Part shown: positions 25,914 to 35,494 of the stretch, piece after piece
Layout: the number at the start of each line of letters is the position of its first letter
Numbering within the stretch: the stretch's first letter is position 1
Origin: Corynebacterium epidermidicanis
GTDB taxonomy: Bacteria > Actinomycetota > Actinomycetes > Mycobacteriales > Mycobacteriaceae
Length of the DNA stretch: 64,000 nucleotides
Assembly (NCBI RefSeq): GCF_001021025.1
Contig: NZ_CP011541.1
Span: forward strand, 1,612,001-1,676,000
Direction: 5' to 3'
Made by a program: the position numbers and the translations under genes
The notes under the pieces: generated by a model
Told to the model about the DNA's origin: nothing
The model's input: the letters and a program-made list of their open reading frames with translations, nothing else
The model's database searches: none

Positions 25914-27935
25914 ATGCTGAGCATAACTGACCTTCGCGTCTCATTCCCTTCCGAGGCGGGCGTCGTTAATGCCGTGCGCGGAGTTAACTTCGAACTGCAG
26001 CCAGGCCGCACCCTCGCGATCGTGGGCGAGTCCGGATCGGGCAAGTCCGTAACCTCGATGGCAATCATGGGTTTGTTGCCCGGCTACGCCGACGTGACTG
26101 GCTCCGTCCAACTCAACGGTCGCGAGCTCATTGGGCTTTCCGACGCCGAGATGTCCAAAGTTCGTGGCCGCGAAATCGGCATGATCTTCCAGGACCCGCT
26201 GTCCGCACTGACCCCGGTATTTACGGTCGGTGACCAAATCGTGGAGGCGATCTTGGCTCACCAAAAGGTCTCGCGACAGCAGGCGTGGAAACAGGCAATA
26301 GAGCTGCTGGATCTGGTGGGAATTCCCGAGCCACAGCGCCGGGTCAAGTCTTTCCCCCACGAGTTCTCTGGCGGTATGCGCCAGCGTGTGGTGATCGCTA
26401 TCGCAATTGCCAACAACCCGTCTGTCTTGATCGCCGACGAGCCGACCACGGCACTCGATGTGACGATCCAGGCTCAGATCCTCGACCTGATCAAAGTGGC
26501 GCAGAAAGAGACCAATGCTGCCACGATCATGATTACGCACGACATGGGGGTCGTGGCCGGCGTGGCCGACGACGTCATGGTGATGTATGCCGGCCGTCCC
26601 GTGGAGTACGCGCAGGTAGACAAACTTTTCGCCTCGCCTATGATGCCGTACACGATTGGTCTGCTGGAGTCGATCCCGAAGCTCGATCGACCATCTGAGG
26701 TGTTGACCACTATCAAGGGCAACCCACCGATTGTCGTTAATTTGCCCGATGAGTGCGCTTTCGCTCCGCGCTGCCCGATCGCCGGGCCAGAATGCCTCGC
26801 GAAAGAACCTGTGCTGCGCCCAGTACCAGGTACGAACGACCACCACATCGCCTGCGTCCACGATCTCACCGACCGCAATATCTACCCAGTCCCAGAGGTC
26901 GCCAGCTCCACCTTGGAAAAGCTCCCCCGAGACCAGCGCGAGACTGTGCTGGAAGTTCGGGACCTGAGCAAGCAATTCCCAGTGTTCAAGGGATCGCTGC
27001 TCAAGCGCCAAGTGGGCAACGTGCAGGCCGTAAACAAGGTGAGCTTTGACATCAAAGCCGGTGAGTGCTTCGCGATCGTCGGCGAATCCGGGTCCGGCAA
27101 GACCACCACGTTGTTGGAGATCATGGAGCTTGCCCCTTCCGACGGGTCAACGGTGATCCTCGGCGGGAAGAACACTGCGGAGTTTTCTCGTGCTGCCCGC
27201 AAAGCCGCCCGCAAGGACATCCAGATCGTCTTCCAGGATCCGATGGGCGCCCTCGACCCGCGCATGACGATCTCGGAAATCCTCAAGGAACCGCTAGTCG
27301 CGCTTGGCTATAAAGGCAACCACGACGACCGCGTCTCGGAACTTATGGAACTCGTAGGCCTCAACCCCGCGCACATCGACCGCTTCCCCGGCCACTTCTC
27401 CGGCGGTCAGCGGCAACGCATCAACGTCGCTCGCGCGCTTGCTGCCAAACCAAAACTCATTGTGCTCGACGAGCCGGTATCCGCCCTGGACGTCTCCATT
27501 CAGGCTGGCCTGCTTAACCTGCTGGCCGACCTGAAAGCAAAGCTCGGTGTCAGCTACCTTTTCGTGGCCCACGATCTTTCCGTCATCCGCCATATCTCTG
27601 ACCGGGTCGCGGTCATGTACCGCGGAAGCTTCGTCGAACAGGGCACTACCCAAGCGCTTTTCGACGACCCCCGTCACCCATACACCCAGGCGCTGCTCTC
27701 CGCCATCCCGTTGGCTGACCCAGCACTGGAGCGGTCCCGGGAACGCATCATCTTGACCGAAACCACAGTTAAGGCAACCGGTGCGGCTACCGACACCGAG
27801 GCAGGTTGCCCGTTCATCTCCAGGTGCCCGCTGCATCAAACGCTGGCGCCTGATGAACAGGCAGTCTGCCAGCGCCCGGTGCCGATGCACCAAGTGCAAG
27901 ATCAAGACCAGTTCGTGGCGTGCCACCACCGGTAA
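25914..27935 (+). CDS. Fused dual ABC ATPase of a peptide importer (OppDF-like)
   Basis: Protein of 673 aa carrying two complete nucleotide-binding domains, equivalent to OppD plus OppF in one chain. NBD1 has Walker A GESGSGKS (38-45), signature FSGGM and Walker B LIADEPTTALD. NBD2 (from about residue 343) has GESGSGKTT, signature FSGGQRQR and LIVLDEPVSALD. Each half ends with an oligopeptide-transporter C-terminal region with a CxxxxC-type cluster (AFAPRCPIAGPEC; GCPFISRCPLH), features of the OPT-type ATPases. It should drive the two adjacent permeases. Confidence 0.94.
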   Translation: MLSITDLRVSFPSEAGVVNAVRGVNFELQPGRTLAIVGESGSGKSVTSMAIMGLLPGYADVTGSVQLNGRELIGLSDAEMSKVRGREIGMIFQDPLSALTPVFTVGDQIVEAILAHQKVSRQQAWKQAIELLDLVGIPEPQRRVKSFPHEFSGGMRQRVVIAIAIANNPSVLIADEPTTALDVTIQAQILDLIKVAQKETNAATIMITHDMGVVAGVADDVMVMYAGRPVEYAQVDKLFASPMMPYTIGLLESIPKLDRPSEVLTTIKGNPPIVVNLPDECAFAPRCPIAGPECLAKEPVLRPVPGTNDHHIACVHDLTDRNIYPVPEVASSTLEKLPRDQRETVLEVRDLSKQFPVFKGSLLKRQVGNVQAVNKVSFDIKAGECFAIVGESGSGKTTTLLEIMELAPSDGSTVILGGKNTAEFSRAARKAARKDIQIVFQDPMGALDPRMTISEILKEPLVALGYKGNHDDRVSELMELVGLNPAHIDRFPGHFSGGQRQRINVARALAAKPKLIVLDEPVSALDVSIQAGLLNLLADLKAKLGVSYLFVAHDLSVIRHISDRVAVMYRGSFVEQGTTQALFDDPRHPYTQALLSAIPLADPALERSRERIILTETTVKATGAATDTEAGCPFISRCPLHQTLAPDEQAVCQRPVPMHQVQDQDQFVACHHR

Positions 27936-27965
27936 TTTTTCAACCCTTAAGAAAGGAAGACGCAC

Positions 27966-29636
27966 ATGCGACGCTTATACACCCGCCCATTGGCGGCCCT
28001 CATCGCCGTAGGCGCCCTCACTCTCTCCGCCTGTGGCGGAGGAGGTGGTACCCAGAATGAGCCAAAGGTGGACATCTCCAAGTCCAACATCTCCGCAGTG
28101 GCCTACGAGGACCTAAAGGACGGTGGCACCGTCACCACCGCAATTGAAGAAATCTCGCCACAGCAAAACACTTTCCACGCCGACGGCACCCGCTACACCC
28201 GTGACCTCTGGGCTTGGTACAACCCACAGCTCGCGCTTTTCGACGAAAAGGGCAACTACTCCTTCAACAAGGAGTACCTGAAGGACGTCAAAGAAGAAAA
28301 GTCCGGTGAGAACACCAAGGTGACGTTTTCATTCAACGACAAGGCGACCTTCAATGATGGCACCCCGATTGACTGGCGCACCATCGAAGCCACCTGGAAG
28401 ATCTCCAACGGCAAAGATCCTGCTTACTCTCCGGACTCCACCGACGGTTACGAGCAGATCAAGTCGGTGACCAAGGGCGCAACTGACCGCGACGCCGTCG
28501 TCGAGTTCGAAGGCACCTACCCATGGTGGCAAGGCCTGTTCAACCTCGTCGTCCACCCTGCAGTCACCGATCCGGCAAACTACAACGACTACCTGAAGAA
28601 GGTGCACCCAGAATGGGGCGCTGGTCCGTACAAGGTGGAAAATGTAGACTTCAACAAGGGTGAAGCGACCTTCGTCAAGAATGAAAAGTGGTGGGGCCGC
28701 CCAGGTAAGCTGGACAAGCGCGTCTTCCGCCAGATGGAATCCAGCGCATCTTTGAACGCCTTCAAGAACGGCGAAATCGATGTCACCCTCAATGGCAACA
28801 AGGAACGCTACTCCGCGACGAAGGACATGCCGAACACCCAGCAGATCACTGGCCCGATCCCATCGACCTCGCTGTTCACCCTCAACGGTAAGTCCCCAGT
28901 GCTCAGCGACATCAAGGTCCGCGAAGCTGTTGCCACCGCCATCGACCGCGAGCAGATCGGCAAGATCCGCTTCAATGGCATCCCATACGAGGAGAAGACC
29001 CCTGGTTCCCTGCAGATCTTCCAGTTCCAAACTGATGTGTACAAGGACAACTACGCCCAGGTAATCCCTAAGGCCGACCCGGAGAAGGCGAAGAAGCTGC
29101 TCGAAGAGGCTGGCTACACCAAGGGCGCCGATGGTGTCTACGAGAAGAATGGCCAGAAGCTGACCATCCGCTACGTTTTGCTGGGCGACGCCGAAGTCTC
29201 CCGCGCTATGGCGCAAGCCACCCAGAAGATGCTCAAGGACGTCGGAATTGACTGCCAGATCCAGCAGCGCCCATCTTCCGAGTTCTCCCAGGTGGCCAAG
29301 CAGCGCGACTTTGATCTCTTCCCAATGGGCTTCGCTGCTAGCGATCCCTACGGCATGGCGTACTTCGGTCAGACCTACCTTTCTGACTCTCAGCTGAACA
29401 AGTCGGACACCGGCACCCCAGAACTCGATGCCAAGATCCAGGAAATGCGCAAGCTGCCTACCCAAAAGGAGCAGATTGACCGCGGCAACGAGCTCGAAGT
29501 AGAAGCATTCAAGCGCTTCGGTGTTATCCCGATGTACAACGGCCCAACGATGGCTATCACTAAGAATGGCCTGGCCAATGCTGTATCCACCGGCTTCCAG
29601 GTTAACGCTGTTGAGACCGTAGGCTGGAAGAAGTAG
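27966..29636 (+). CDS. Extracytoplasmic solute-binding lipoprotein (SBP family 5)
   Basis: Lipoprotein signal peptide with lipobox LSAC (Cys23) followed by a Gly-rich linker and a full-length family-5 peptide/nickel-binding domain (556 aa). Landmarks are YEDLKDGGTVTTAI, the NPQLALFDEKGNY region, RHY-type core VREAVATAIDREQIGK and C-terminal FGVIPMYNGPT. SD AAGGAAG precedes ATG. Last gene of the operon and followed by a strong terminator. Substrate probably peptides; heme or metal chelates are possible for some members. Confidence 0.93.
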   Translation: MRRLYTRPLAALIAVGALTLSACGGGGGTQNEPKVDISKSNISAVAYEDLKDGGTVTTAIEEISPQQNTFHADGTRYTRDLWAWYNPQLALFDEKGNYSFNKEYLKDVKEEKSGENTKVTFSFNDKATFNDGTPIDWRTIEATWKISNGKDPAYSPDSTDGYEQIKSVTKGATDRDAVVEFEGTYPWWQGLFNLVVHPAVTDPANYNDYLKKVHPEWGAGPYKVENVDFNKGEATFVKNEKWWGRPGKLDKRVFRQMESSASLNAFKNGEIDVTLNGNKERYSATKDMPNTQQITGPIPSTSLFTLNGKSPVLSDIKVREAVATAIDREQIGKIRFNGIPYEEKTPGSLQIFQFQTDVYKDNYAQVIPKADPEKAKKLLEEAGYTKGADGVYEKNGQKLTIRYVLLGDAEVSRAMAQATQKMLKDVGIDCQIQQRPSSEFSQVAKQRDFDLFPMGFAASDPYGMAYFGQTYLSDSQLNKSDTGTPELDAKIQEMRKLPTQKEQIDRGNELEVEAFKRFGVIPMYNGPTMAITKNGLANAVSTGFQVNAVETVGWKK

Positions 29637-29661
29637 CTTAAGAGCTGTGTCCCATCCGTCG

Positions 29662-29708
29662 CCCCACGATGAGAATGCTTTTGAAGAGTACTCTCATCGT
29701 GGGGTTTT
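29662..29708 (+). terminator. Terminator of the peptide-importer operon
   Basis: Perfect 13-bp stem CCCCACGATGAGA / TCTCATCGTGGGG followed by TTTTGG, 25 bp after the binding-protein stop. Confidence 0.9.
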
Positions 29709-29740
29709 GGTTTGCGATCGCTTTTTCGAACGGTGCTTTG

Positions 29741-29804
29741 AAACTTCACCACACGATAGCGCCCCAATCGTGGCAGTAATGAGCCATATGGTGTGGTGAA
29801 GTTT
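29741..29804. repeat. CTTCACCACACC inverted repeat, copy B (perfect arms)
   Basis: Arms AAACTTCACCACAC (29741-29754) and GTGTGGTGAAGTTT (29791-29804) are perfectly complementary over 14 bp. The inner right side GCCATATGGTGTGGTGAA is shared with copy A (GCCATACGGTGTGGTGAA). Confidence 0.8.
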
Positions 29805-30172
29805 GGCCCTCACCTATCTGATGACACGCATGCTGGCGGAAGCGGACTCTTCGCCGAGCATCTTCCATAAATCAGGCGTCGATCCTGGCCGTGGTCTATC
29901 CGTGGCAAAACGATGCTGCGGATGTGGTGCTTCAATCAGTCCCGCGGAGCCCGGCCAGCAGAGACTTGACGCTCCCCCGGCAACGAACACGAGGCTATGG
30001 GATGTAACCGCAGTTGCGAACTGTAGCGTTGCCAAGGCAGGTGTGCAGCTCCATACGAACGAAACAAAATCCACCCAGCCAATTACACAACCATAAAGCG
30101 AGCTCTCAAAGAACCGCGGCCACGACCAAACCGGCCAAACACATCGCTGACATCAAAAGTCACCCATGCAAA

Positions 30173-30212
30173 AGGCCACCGGAGCGCATTCACATGCGCG
30201 TCCCGGTGGCCT
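30173..30212 (-). terminator. Terminator of rpsP
   Basis: Minus-strand stem AGGCCACCGG / CCGGTGGCCT with an inner GCGCATG dyad, followed by TTTTGC. It lies 15 bp downstream of the rpsP stop. Confidence 0.85.
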
Positions 30213-30227
30213 AATGAGTAAGAAGAA

Positions 30228-30746
30228 TTACTCTGCGGACTCTTCGGCAGCAGCTTCCTCGGCAGGAGCTTCTTCTGCAGCAGCCTTCTCAGCTTCCTCG
30301 GCAGCAGCCTTCTCAGCAGCGGCCTTCTCTGCAGCAGCCTTAGCTTCAGCTTCTTCCTTAGCCTTGCGCTTCTTCTCGGTGATTGCCTCAGCGGTCGGGG
30401 CGTCGGCAGCCTCAGCAAGAGCCTGGTTGAACAGGTCGAGCTTGGATGGCTTCTCTTCAGCGACCTTCAAGGTGCCTTCTGCACCTGGGAGGCCCTTGAA
30501 CTTCTGCCAGTCACCGGTGACCTTCAGCAGAGCGAGAACTGCCTCGGTTGGCTGTGCACCAACGGACAGCCAGTACTGAGCGCGCTCGGAGTCGATCTTG
30601 ATGACAGATGGCTCAGCCTTTGGCTCGTAGATACCGATGTTCTCGATAACCTTGCCGTCGCGCTTGGTGCGGGAGTCAGCGATAACTACGCGGTAGTGAG
30701 GCGTACGGATCTTGCCCATACGCTGCAGCTTGAACTTAACAGCCAT
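30228..30746 (-). CDS. rpsP: 30S ribosomal protein S16
   Basis: The first ~85 residues are a standard S16 ([35 protein letters not shown]). Residues from about 115 to 172 are a low-complexity Ala/Glu/Lys extension, seen in other actinobacterial S16 proteins and absent from E. coli S16 (82 aa). It stands alone, 8 kb from rimM/trmD, rather than heading the rpsP-rimM-trmD-rplS operon. Confidence 0.95.
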   Translation of the reverse strand: MAVKFKLQRMGKIRTPHYRVVIADSRTKRDGKVIENIGIYEPKAEPSVIKIDSERAQYWLSVGAQPTEAVLALLKVTGDWQKFKGLPGAEGTLKVAEEKPSKLDLFNQALAEAADAPTAEAITEKKRKAKEEAEAKAAAEKAAAEKAAAEEAEKAAAEEAPAEEAAAEESAE

Positions 30747-30923
30747 GTGTTTTTCCTTCTAGTCACTGGGCAGTACAGTCACCTGCTCAGGGCGAGCAAG
30801 CCGGTTCAACCCTTGTTTTGGTCTGCGTGTGACGTCTTCGTTCGGCCGGAGCCGGAGGCGAAAATTACGCAGGACTCGACTAGTTTAGATCAGTCACTAC
30901 GCTGAATCCAAATAGCCCCCTAG

Positions 30924-31775
30924 CTATCTCCCATCTAAAGTACTACGCACGACCGTCTTAGGTTGCAGCCTACGCTCGATCGAGAGCACCGCCCAGGTTG
31001 CAAGCGTGCAGAATAGGACGTCGATCAGGGCCTCCGGCACAGACACATCCACCGCATTAAGATCCATCAAGCCAATGGCACCGAACCAGAAGTAGCCGAG
31101 ATTATTGGCAACGTGGAAGGCCATAGGTGCTGCCAACCCGCCGGTTCGATGGGCTAGATATCCGGCGCACAAGGCAAACCAGGCGATGGACATCAGCCCG
31201 GCCCACGAATAGTCATGGCCAAGGACAAAGAGTGGCATGGGAGCTATCAGCGCCACAATCCACGACCTTGTCCATTTCCCCACTGCCTGCGCCAGTACCC
31301 CGCGGAACACCAACTCTTCGGCTATTGACTGCAGCGGCACAAACAAAGAGCAGACCAGTAGCAGTGGCCAATTTACTGCCACGGAGCGCGGTGGACCTAT
31401 CAGGTACATGGTACTCACGAAGCACAACGCCATTGGCAGCACTACGGCAATACCGAGTCCAAAGTGACGCCAACTAAATCCATGCACACCTAGGACGCTT
31501 CGCCAGTTCCGGCCCCTAACGATCCGCGCAGCCAGCAACACGGCGGGTACTCCTGCCGCCAACATCAGCAGCAGCGCCATGCTGCTTTCGACCTGGTTCA
31601 TGTCCATCGGCTCCACTAAGCCACGGTCCACAAAACCGCCCTGCCCCACTGTCCACGCGACTAGCTCCACTCCACCGAGACTGAGCCCAACAAAGATCGG
31701 CCAGAATAAAAGCACGAGAAGGATTTCCAACAACGGTTGCCACCAACGCCGGTGGGCTTGAATGAAATATGACAT
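30924..31775 (-). CDS. CPBP family intramembrane metalloprotease
   Basis: Polytopic protein of about 283 aa with seven or eight helices. The CPBP (Abi/CaaX protease) motif 1 is AEELVFRG (EExxxR) and motif 2 His residues lie in APMAFHVANNLGYF. Such proteases process prenylated or secreted peptides and some confer bacteriocin self-immunity; the substrate here is unknown. The start MSYFIQAHRRW at 31775 is chosen; an ATG at 31811 gives 12 extra residues. It is divergent from the two-component system gene pair that begins at 31887, so common control is possible. Confidence 0.8.
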   Translation of the reverse strand: MSYFIQAHRRWWQPLLEILLVLLFWPIFVGLSLGGVELVAWTVGQGGFVDRGLVEPMDMNQVESSMALLLMLAAGVPAVLLAARIVRGRNWRSVLGVHGFSWRHFGLGIAVVLPMALCFVSTMYLIGPPRSVAVNWPLLLVCSLFVPLQSIAEELVFRGVLAQAVGKWTRSWIVALIAPMPLFVLGHDYSWAGLMSIAWFALCAGYLAHRTGGLAAPMAFHVANNLGYFWFGAIGLMDLNAVDVSVPEALIDVLFCTLATWAVLSIERRLQPKTVVRSTLDGR

Positions 31776-31886
31776 GGGTTCAAGGCTCGCACCACGGGGA
31801 AGCAGCCACATCGGGCGAGCGGCCGGACCTTTTCATACTTTCGGCCGACACCGCACGAACACCACGACCGGCTAGAGTTAGGCCCT

Positions 31887-33011
31887 ATGACCGCCCCTGC
31901 ACTCCGCCCGTCGTGGGTGACGGCGACCCTAACGTGCGCTTTCTTCGGGTTCATCACCTACATCATGTTTTGGCCTCTGACCTTCGACTTTCAAGACATC
32001 GAAATGCTGCCTGATTCATATGTCCTCCCCCGCACGGCGTATCTGCTCATGCAGCTCCCCGCCGGGATTGTTAGCATCGCCGGCCTACCGTTTGTACTAC
32101 GAGGCACTCGCAACGAACGCCCATCTCAATACGTCGTGGCAACAGTAACCATCTCCCTGGGCACCTTCGGCTGCCTGGGCGTCTACGCCGGTTTGCTTGC
32201 CATCATCGAGCTAGCTTCTCGACGTTCCATCCGGTGGGCCGCCCTCGCCTCGGCAGCAGGAATCTGCGGGACCGCTCTTAGCCTGTCCGCCGACCCGGAT
32301 AAATCCAGCATCATTCCGGCTTTCGGGTTATCGTGCGTGGTGATCGTGATATGCCTATTAATTGGGATCAACAAGGGAAAGCGTCGAGAAGCAGCGGCCG
32401 CTGCTTGGCAAGAAGCACAACTGAGCGCACGTCACGACGAACGCCTGCGGGTGGCGCGGGACATGCATGACTCCCTCACCCACCGACTCAGCTTGATCTC
32501 GGTGCACGCGGGAGTCCTCGAGCTGAGGCAGGACCTGGATGCTGAAGCGCGGGCGAGAGAGGCAGCCACCATCAGGCAACAAGCCGCAGAAGCAGTGGCG
32601 GATTTGCAGGACGTGCTGTCTGTGCTGCGGACCGAGCCGGAGTCTGTGGATCCACGGCAAAGCGTGACTGAAATGGTGGCTCAGGCACGCAACGCGGGCA
32701 TGGACCTCACGCTCGACATCGATCCCAAGGGCGCGGGAAAGTTGGCCAAGCTCAGCACCACTGCTCAACACACTGTGCATCGTATGCTGCAGGAAAGTCT
32801 CACCAACGCCCGCAAACACGCTCATGGTGCTCCGGTACACATTCGTGTTTCCGGGGCAGAAGGTCTCCGAGTCTCGGTGAGTAATCCCGGTCCAGCAGCG
32901 CCGGGCCCCAGCGGAGTCGGTCTCATCGGGCTCCGCGAGCGCGCCGAACTCAGCGGTGGCAGCCTCACCGTCACCACCGATCCCTTTACCGTGTCTTTGG
33001 ATCTTCCATGA
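31887..33011 (+). CDS. Sensor histidine kinase (NarL/DesK-type, HisKA_3)
   Basis: Residues 1-165 carry about five membrane helices with little extracytoplasmic sequence, so the signal is probably sensed in or near the membrane. The phosphoacceptor is His194 in RVARDMHDSLTHRLSLI (HisKA_3 dimerisation domain). The ATPase domain has LQESLTNARKHA and the G-box GVGLIGLRERAEL. TAGAGT lies 9 nt before the ATG, suggesting a leaderless transcript. It overlaps the response regulator by 4 bp (ATGA). The ligand is unknown. Confidence 0.9.
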   Translation: MTAPALRPSWVTATLTCAFFGFITYIMFWPLTFDFQDIEMLPDSYVLPRTAYLLMQLPAGIVSIAGLPFVLRGTRNERPSQYVVATVTISLGTFGCLGVYAGLLAIIELASRRSIRWAALASAAGICGTALSLSADPDKSSIIPAFGLSCVVIVICLLIGINKGKRREAAAAAWQEAQLSARHDERLRVARDMHDSLTHRLSLISVHAGVLELRQDLDAEARAREAATIRQQAAEAVADLQDVLSVLRTEPESVDPRQSVTEMVAQARNAGMDLTLDIDPKGAGKLAKLSTTAQHTVHRMLQESLTNARKHAHGAPVHIRVSGAEGLRVSVSNPGPAAPGPSGVGLIGLRERAELSGGSLTVTTDPFTVSLDLP

Positions 33012-33631
33012 TTCGAGTTGCCATCGCCGACGACGAAGCGCTCATGCGTCACGGCCTGCGCATGCTGGTGGATTCAGCGCCGGACCTGAAATGCATCGGG
33101 GAAGCTAGCAACGGAAAAGAAGCCCTCGCCTTGGCTCCTCAGTGCGACGTGCTACTACTCGACTTGCGCATGCCACTGATGGATGGCCTCGAAGCCCTCG
33201 AACGTATCAAGGCATTGGGTAGTGGGCCTGAAGTGTTGGTGCTCACGGCGTTCGACACCCAATCAAACGTCCTAGCAGCGCTGAATAACGGCGCAATCGG
33301 CTTCTTGCTCAAAACGACACCGCCCCTCCAACTCATCGCAGCGATCCGGGCCGCAGCTGCCAGCCAAACCCTTCTCTCACCTTCCGTGTTGCAAGAACTG
33401 CTTGACCGTGCTAGGCCGCGCGCCAGGGATCCACGCATGTCCGCGTTGAGCGAACGGGAACTGGAGGTTGGCCAACTGATCGCCTCTGGTAAGACCAACC
33501 AAGAGATTTCCGCGGAACTGTACCTATCGTTGTCAACCGTAAAGACACACATCGCACGAATAATGGAAAAGCTCGACTGCACTAATCGAGTGCAGGTAGC
33601 GATAAAGATCCTGGAGCACAACGCCGCCTAG
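33008..33631 (+). CDS. LuxR/NarL-type response regulator
   Basis: Protein of 207 aa. The receiver domain has acidic residues Asp8-Asp9, phosphoacceptor Asp52 (LLLDLRMPLMDG) and switch residues LTAFD and LLKTTPP. The C-terminal LuxR helix-turn-helix is LSERELEVGQLIASGKTNQEISAELYLS with STVKTHIARIMEKL. It is translationally coupled to the kinase. Likely targets are its own operon and the divergent CPBP protease gene, by proximity only. Confidence 0.93.
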   Translation: MIRVAIADDEALMRHGLRMLVDSAPDLKCIGEASNGKEALALAPQCDVLLLDLRMPLMDGLEALERIKALGSGPEVLVLTAFDTQSNVLAALNNGAIGFLLKTTPPLQLIAAIRAAAASQTLLSPSVLQELLDRARPRARDPRMSALSERELEVGQLIASGKTNQEISAELYLSLSTVKTHIARIMEKLDCTNRVQVAIKILEHNAA

Positions 33632-33662
33632 CTTGTCGACGGCGCGTTCCTTCCAGCGCTAG

Positions 33663-35279
33663 CTATTTGTCAAACTTCAACTTGCTGAGGTCGATGTTCT
33701 CCATACCCTTTGGCATCTTGGGCATGCCTGGCATTCCTGGCATACCGCCACCTGCGCCGCCCATTTGTTCCTGGAGCTTCTGCAGCTCGGCCATGTCTGG
33801 CATACCACCAGGCATACCACTCATGCCCGGCATTCCGCCCGGCATCTTTGGGCCGCGGTTCTTGATCGGCTTCTTCTTACCGTTCTTGCCCTTGCGGGTC
33901 TTGCGCTGCTTCTTCGTGGCCGAGCCACCCATGCCACCCATACCCATCTGACCAGCCATCTTGCCCATCATCTTCTTCGCTTCGAAGAAGCGCTCGACAA
34001 GATTGTTTACGTCAGCCACGGCGACACCAGAACCGTTGGCGATGCGCTTGCGCCGGGACGCATTCAGAATGGATGGATCCTGTCGTTCTGCAGGGGTCAT
34101 GCCCCGAATGATGGCCTGGATGCGGTCCAGATGCTTTTCATCGACCATGTCGGCCATTTGGGACATCTGTTTGCCACCAGGCAGCATTTTCAAGATGTTG
34201 CCGATGGGCCCCATGCGGCGGATCATCAGCATTTGATCGAGGAAGTCTTCCAGCGTCAGTTCGCCAGTGCCCATCTTCTGGGCCGCTTGCATGGCCTTTT
34301 CTTGATCCAGGTGGGCCTCTGCCTGTTCGATCAGGGTGAGCATATCGCCCATACCGAGGATCCGGCTGGCCATGCGTTCTGGGTGGAAGACGTCGAAGTC
34401 TTCAAGTTTTTCGCCCGTGGAGGCAAACATGATTGGCTTGCCAGTCACCTCACGGATCGATAGCGCGGCACCACCGCGGGCGTCGCCATCAAGCTTGGTC
34501 AAAACCACACCGGTGAAGTCCACGCCATCGCGGAACGCCTGAGCGGTCTGCACGGCGTCCTGACCGATCATCGCGTCGATGACGAACAGAACTTCATCAG
34601 GGTTCACGGCGTCGCGAATGTTGCGGGCCTGCTGCATTAGGGTTTCGTCGATACCCAAGCGACCGGCGGTGTCCACGATCACGACGTCGCGCTGCTGTCG
34701 CTTAGCTTCCTCAATGCCTTCGCGAGCCACCGCAACCGGGTCGCCGTGCGAAGTGCCCATCTCGTGTTCGAGGGTGTCAATGGCAGTGCCGGGATCAGGT
34801 GCGAACGTCGGTACGCCTGCGCGCTCACCGACGATCTGCAGCTGTTGGACTGCGCCGGGACGCTGCAAGTCACAAGCTACCAGCATAGGGGTGTGCCCCT
34901 GCTTGACCAGGTGCTTCGCGAGCTTACCAGCCAAAGTGGTCTTACCTGCACCCTGCAGACCCGCGAGCATGATGACCGTGGGTGGGTTCTTCGCATAAGA
35001 AAGCCGCCGGGTTTCACCGCCGAGGATTTCCACCAGTTCCTCGTTGACAATCTTGATGACCTGCTGCGCAGGGTTCAGCGCCTCGGAAACCTCCGCACCA
35101 GCGGCGCGCTCCTTGATGCGCTTGATGAAGCCACGGACGACGGTCAGCGAGACGTCGGCTTCCAAGAGAGCTAGGCGAATCTCACGCGCGGTGGCGTTGA
35201 TGTCGGCCTCCGAAAGCTTGCCCTTGCCACGCAGACCGGTCAGGGCTGATTGGAGGCGGTCGGACAAAGATTCAAACAC
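33663..35279 (-). CDS. ffh: Signal recognition particle protein Ffh
   Basis: SRP54 homologue of 538 aa that binds nascent signal sequences and 4.5S RNA. N domain (1-85), GTPase domain with GLQGAGKTT, DTAGR and TKLDGDARGG, and the M domain with its RNA-binding helices (RKRIANGSG). The C-terminal ~90 residues are an expanded Met/Gly/Pro-rich tail (repeats of GMPGM and GGMP), longer than in E. coli. Its receptor FtsY is encoded 3.6 kb away in this window. Confidence 0.97.
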   Translation of the reverse strand: MFESLSDRLQSALTGLRGKGKLSEADINATAREIRLALLEADVSLTVVRGFIKRIKERAAGAEVSEALNPAQQVIKIVNEELVEILGGETRRLSYAKNPPTVIMLAGLQGAGKTTLAGKLAKHLVKQGHTPMLVACDLQRPGAVQQLQIVGERAGVPTFAPDPGTAIDTLEHEMGTSHGDPVAVAREGIEEAKRQQRDVVIVDTAGRLGIDETLMQQARNIRDAVNPDEVLFVIDAMIGQDAVQTAQAFRDGVDFTGVVLTKLDGDARGGAALSIREVTGKPIMFASTGEKLEDFDVFHPERMASRILGMGDMLTLIEQAEAHLDQEKAMQAAQKMGTGELTLEDFLDQMLMIRRMGPIGNILKMLPGGKQMSQMADMVDEKHLDRIQAIIRGMTPAERQDPSILNASRRKRIANGSGVAVADVNNLVERFFEAKKMMGKMAGQMGMGGMGGSATKKQRKTRKGKNGKKKPIKNRGPKMPGGMPGMSGMPGGMPDMAELQKLQEQMGGAGGGMPGMPGMPKMPKGMENIDLSKLKFDK

Positions 35280-35494
35280 GTCTATTGCTCCCTAGTCTTG
35301 GATGGATTCGTACCTATGTTAGTAGACCGACCAAGCGAACCACTATTTCCTACGGATTGTTCGCTAACGGCCGTCGAAAAGCGGGAGCATGAGTTAAATG
35401 CATCACATTTTGAATTGCTGTCAAGCGCATCTACACGTTAAGGGTATTGTCATTGCATGGAAAACAGCTTACGAATACCTGGAAGCAACTTACG
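35280..35494. other. ffh / deacetylase intergenic region
   Basis: About 215 bp without a gene, A+T-rich, presumably holding divergent promoters for ffh and the deacetylase. No specific motif is assigned. Confidence 0.4.

Larger units (their letters stand above)
29637..30227. other. Long intergenic region between two convergent units
   Basis: It holds the operon terminator (29662-29708), a perfect CTTCACCACACC inverted repeat (29741-29804), and the rpsP terminator (30173-30212). The roughly 360 bp between 29805 and 30165 carry overlapping open frames on both strands with no start signal, no codon pattern and no recognisable family; I see no gene there. Confidence 0.55.

Noticed and set aside
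29803..30096. Open frames of 97 and 86 aa on opposite strands
   Set aside because: They overlap each other, lack ribosome binding sites and show no domain; one begins inside the hairpin repeat.
30240..30400. GCAGCAGCCTTCTC-type DNA repeats
   Set aside because: They encode the Ala/Glu-rich tail of ribosomal protein S16 and are explained by coding sequence.
33663..33960. Possible tandem repeat expansion in the ffh tail
   Set aside because: The GMPGM/GGMP repeats are the expected Met-rich tail of actinobacterial Ffh and are in frame.
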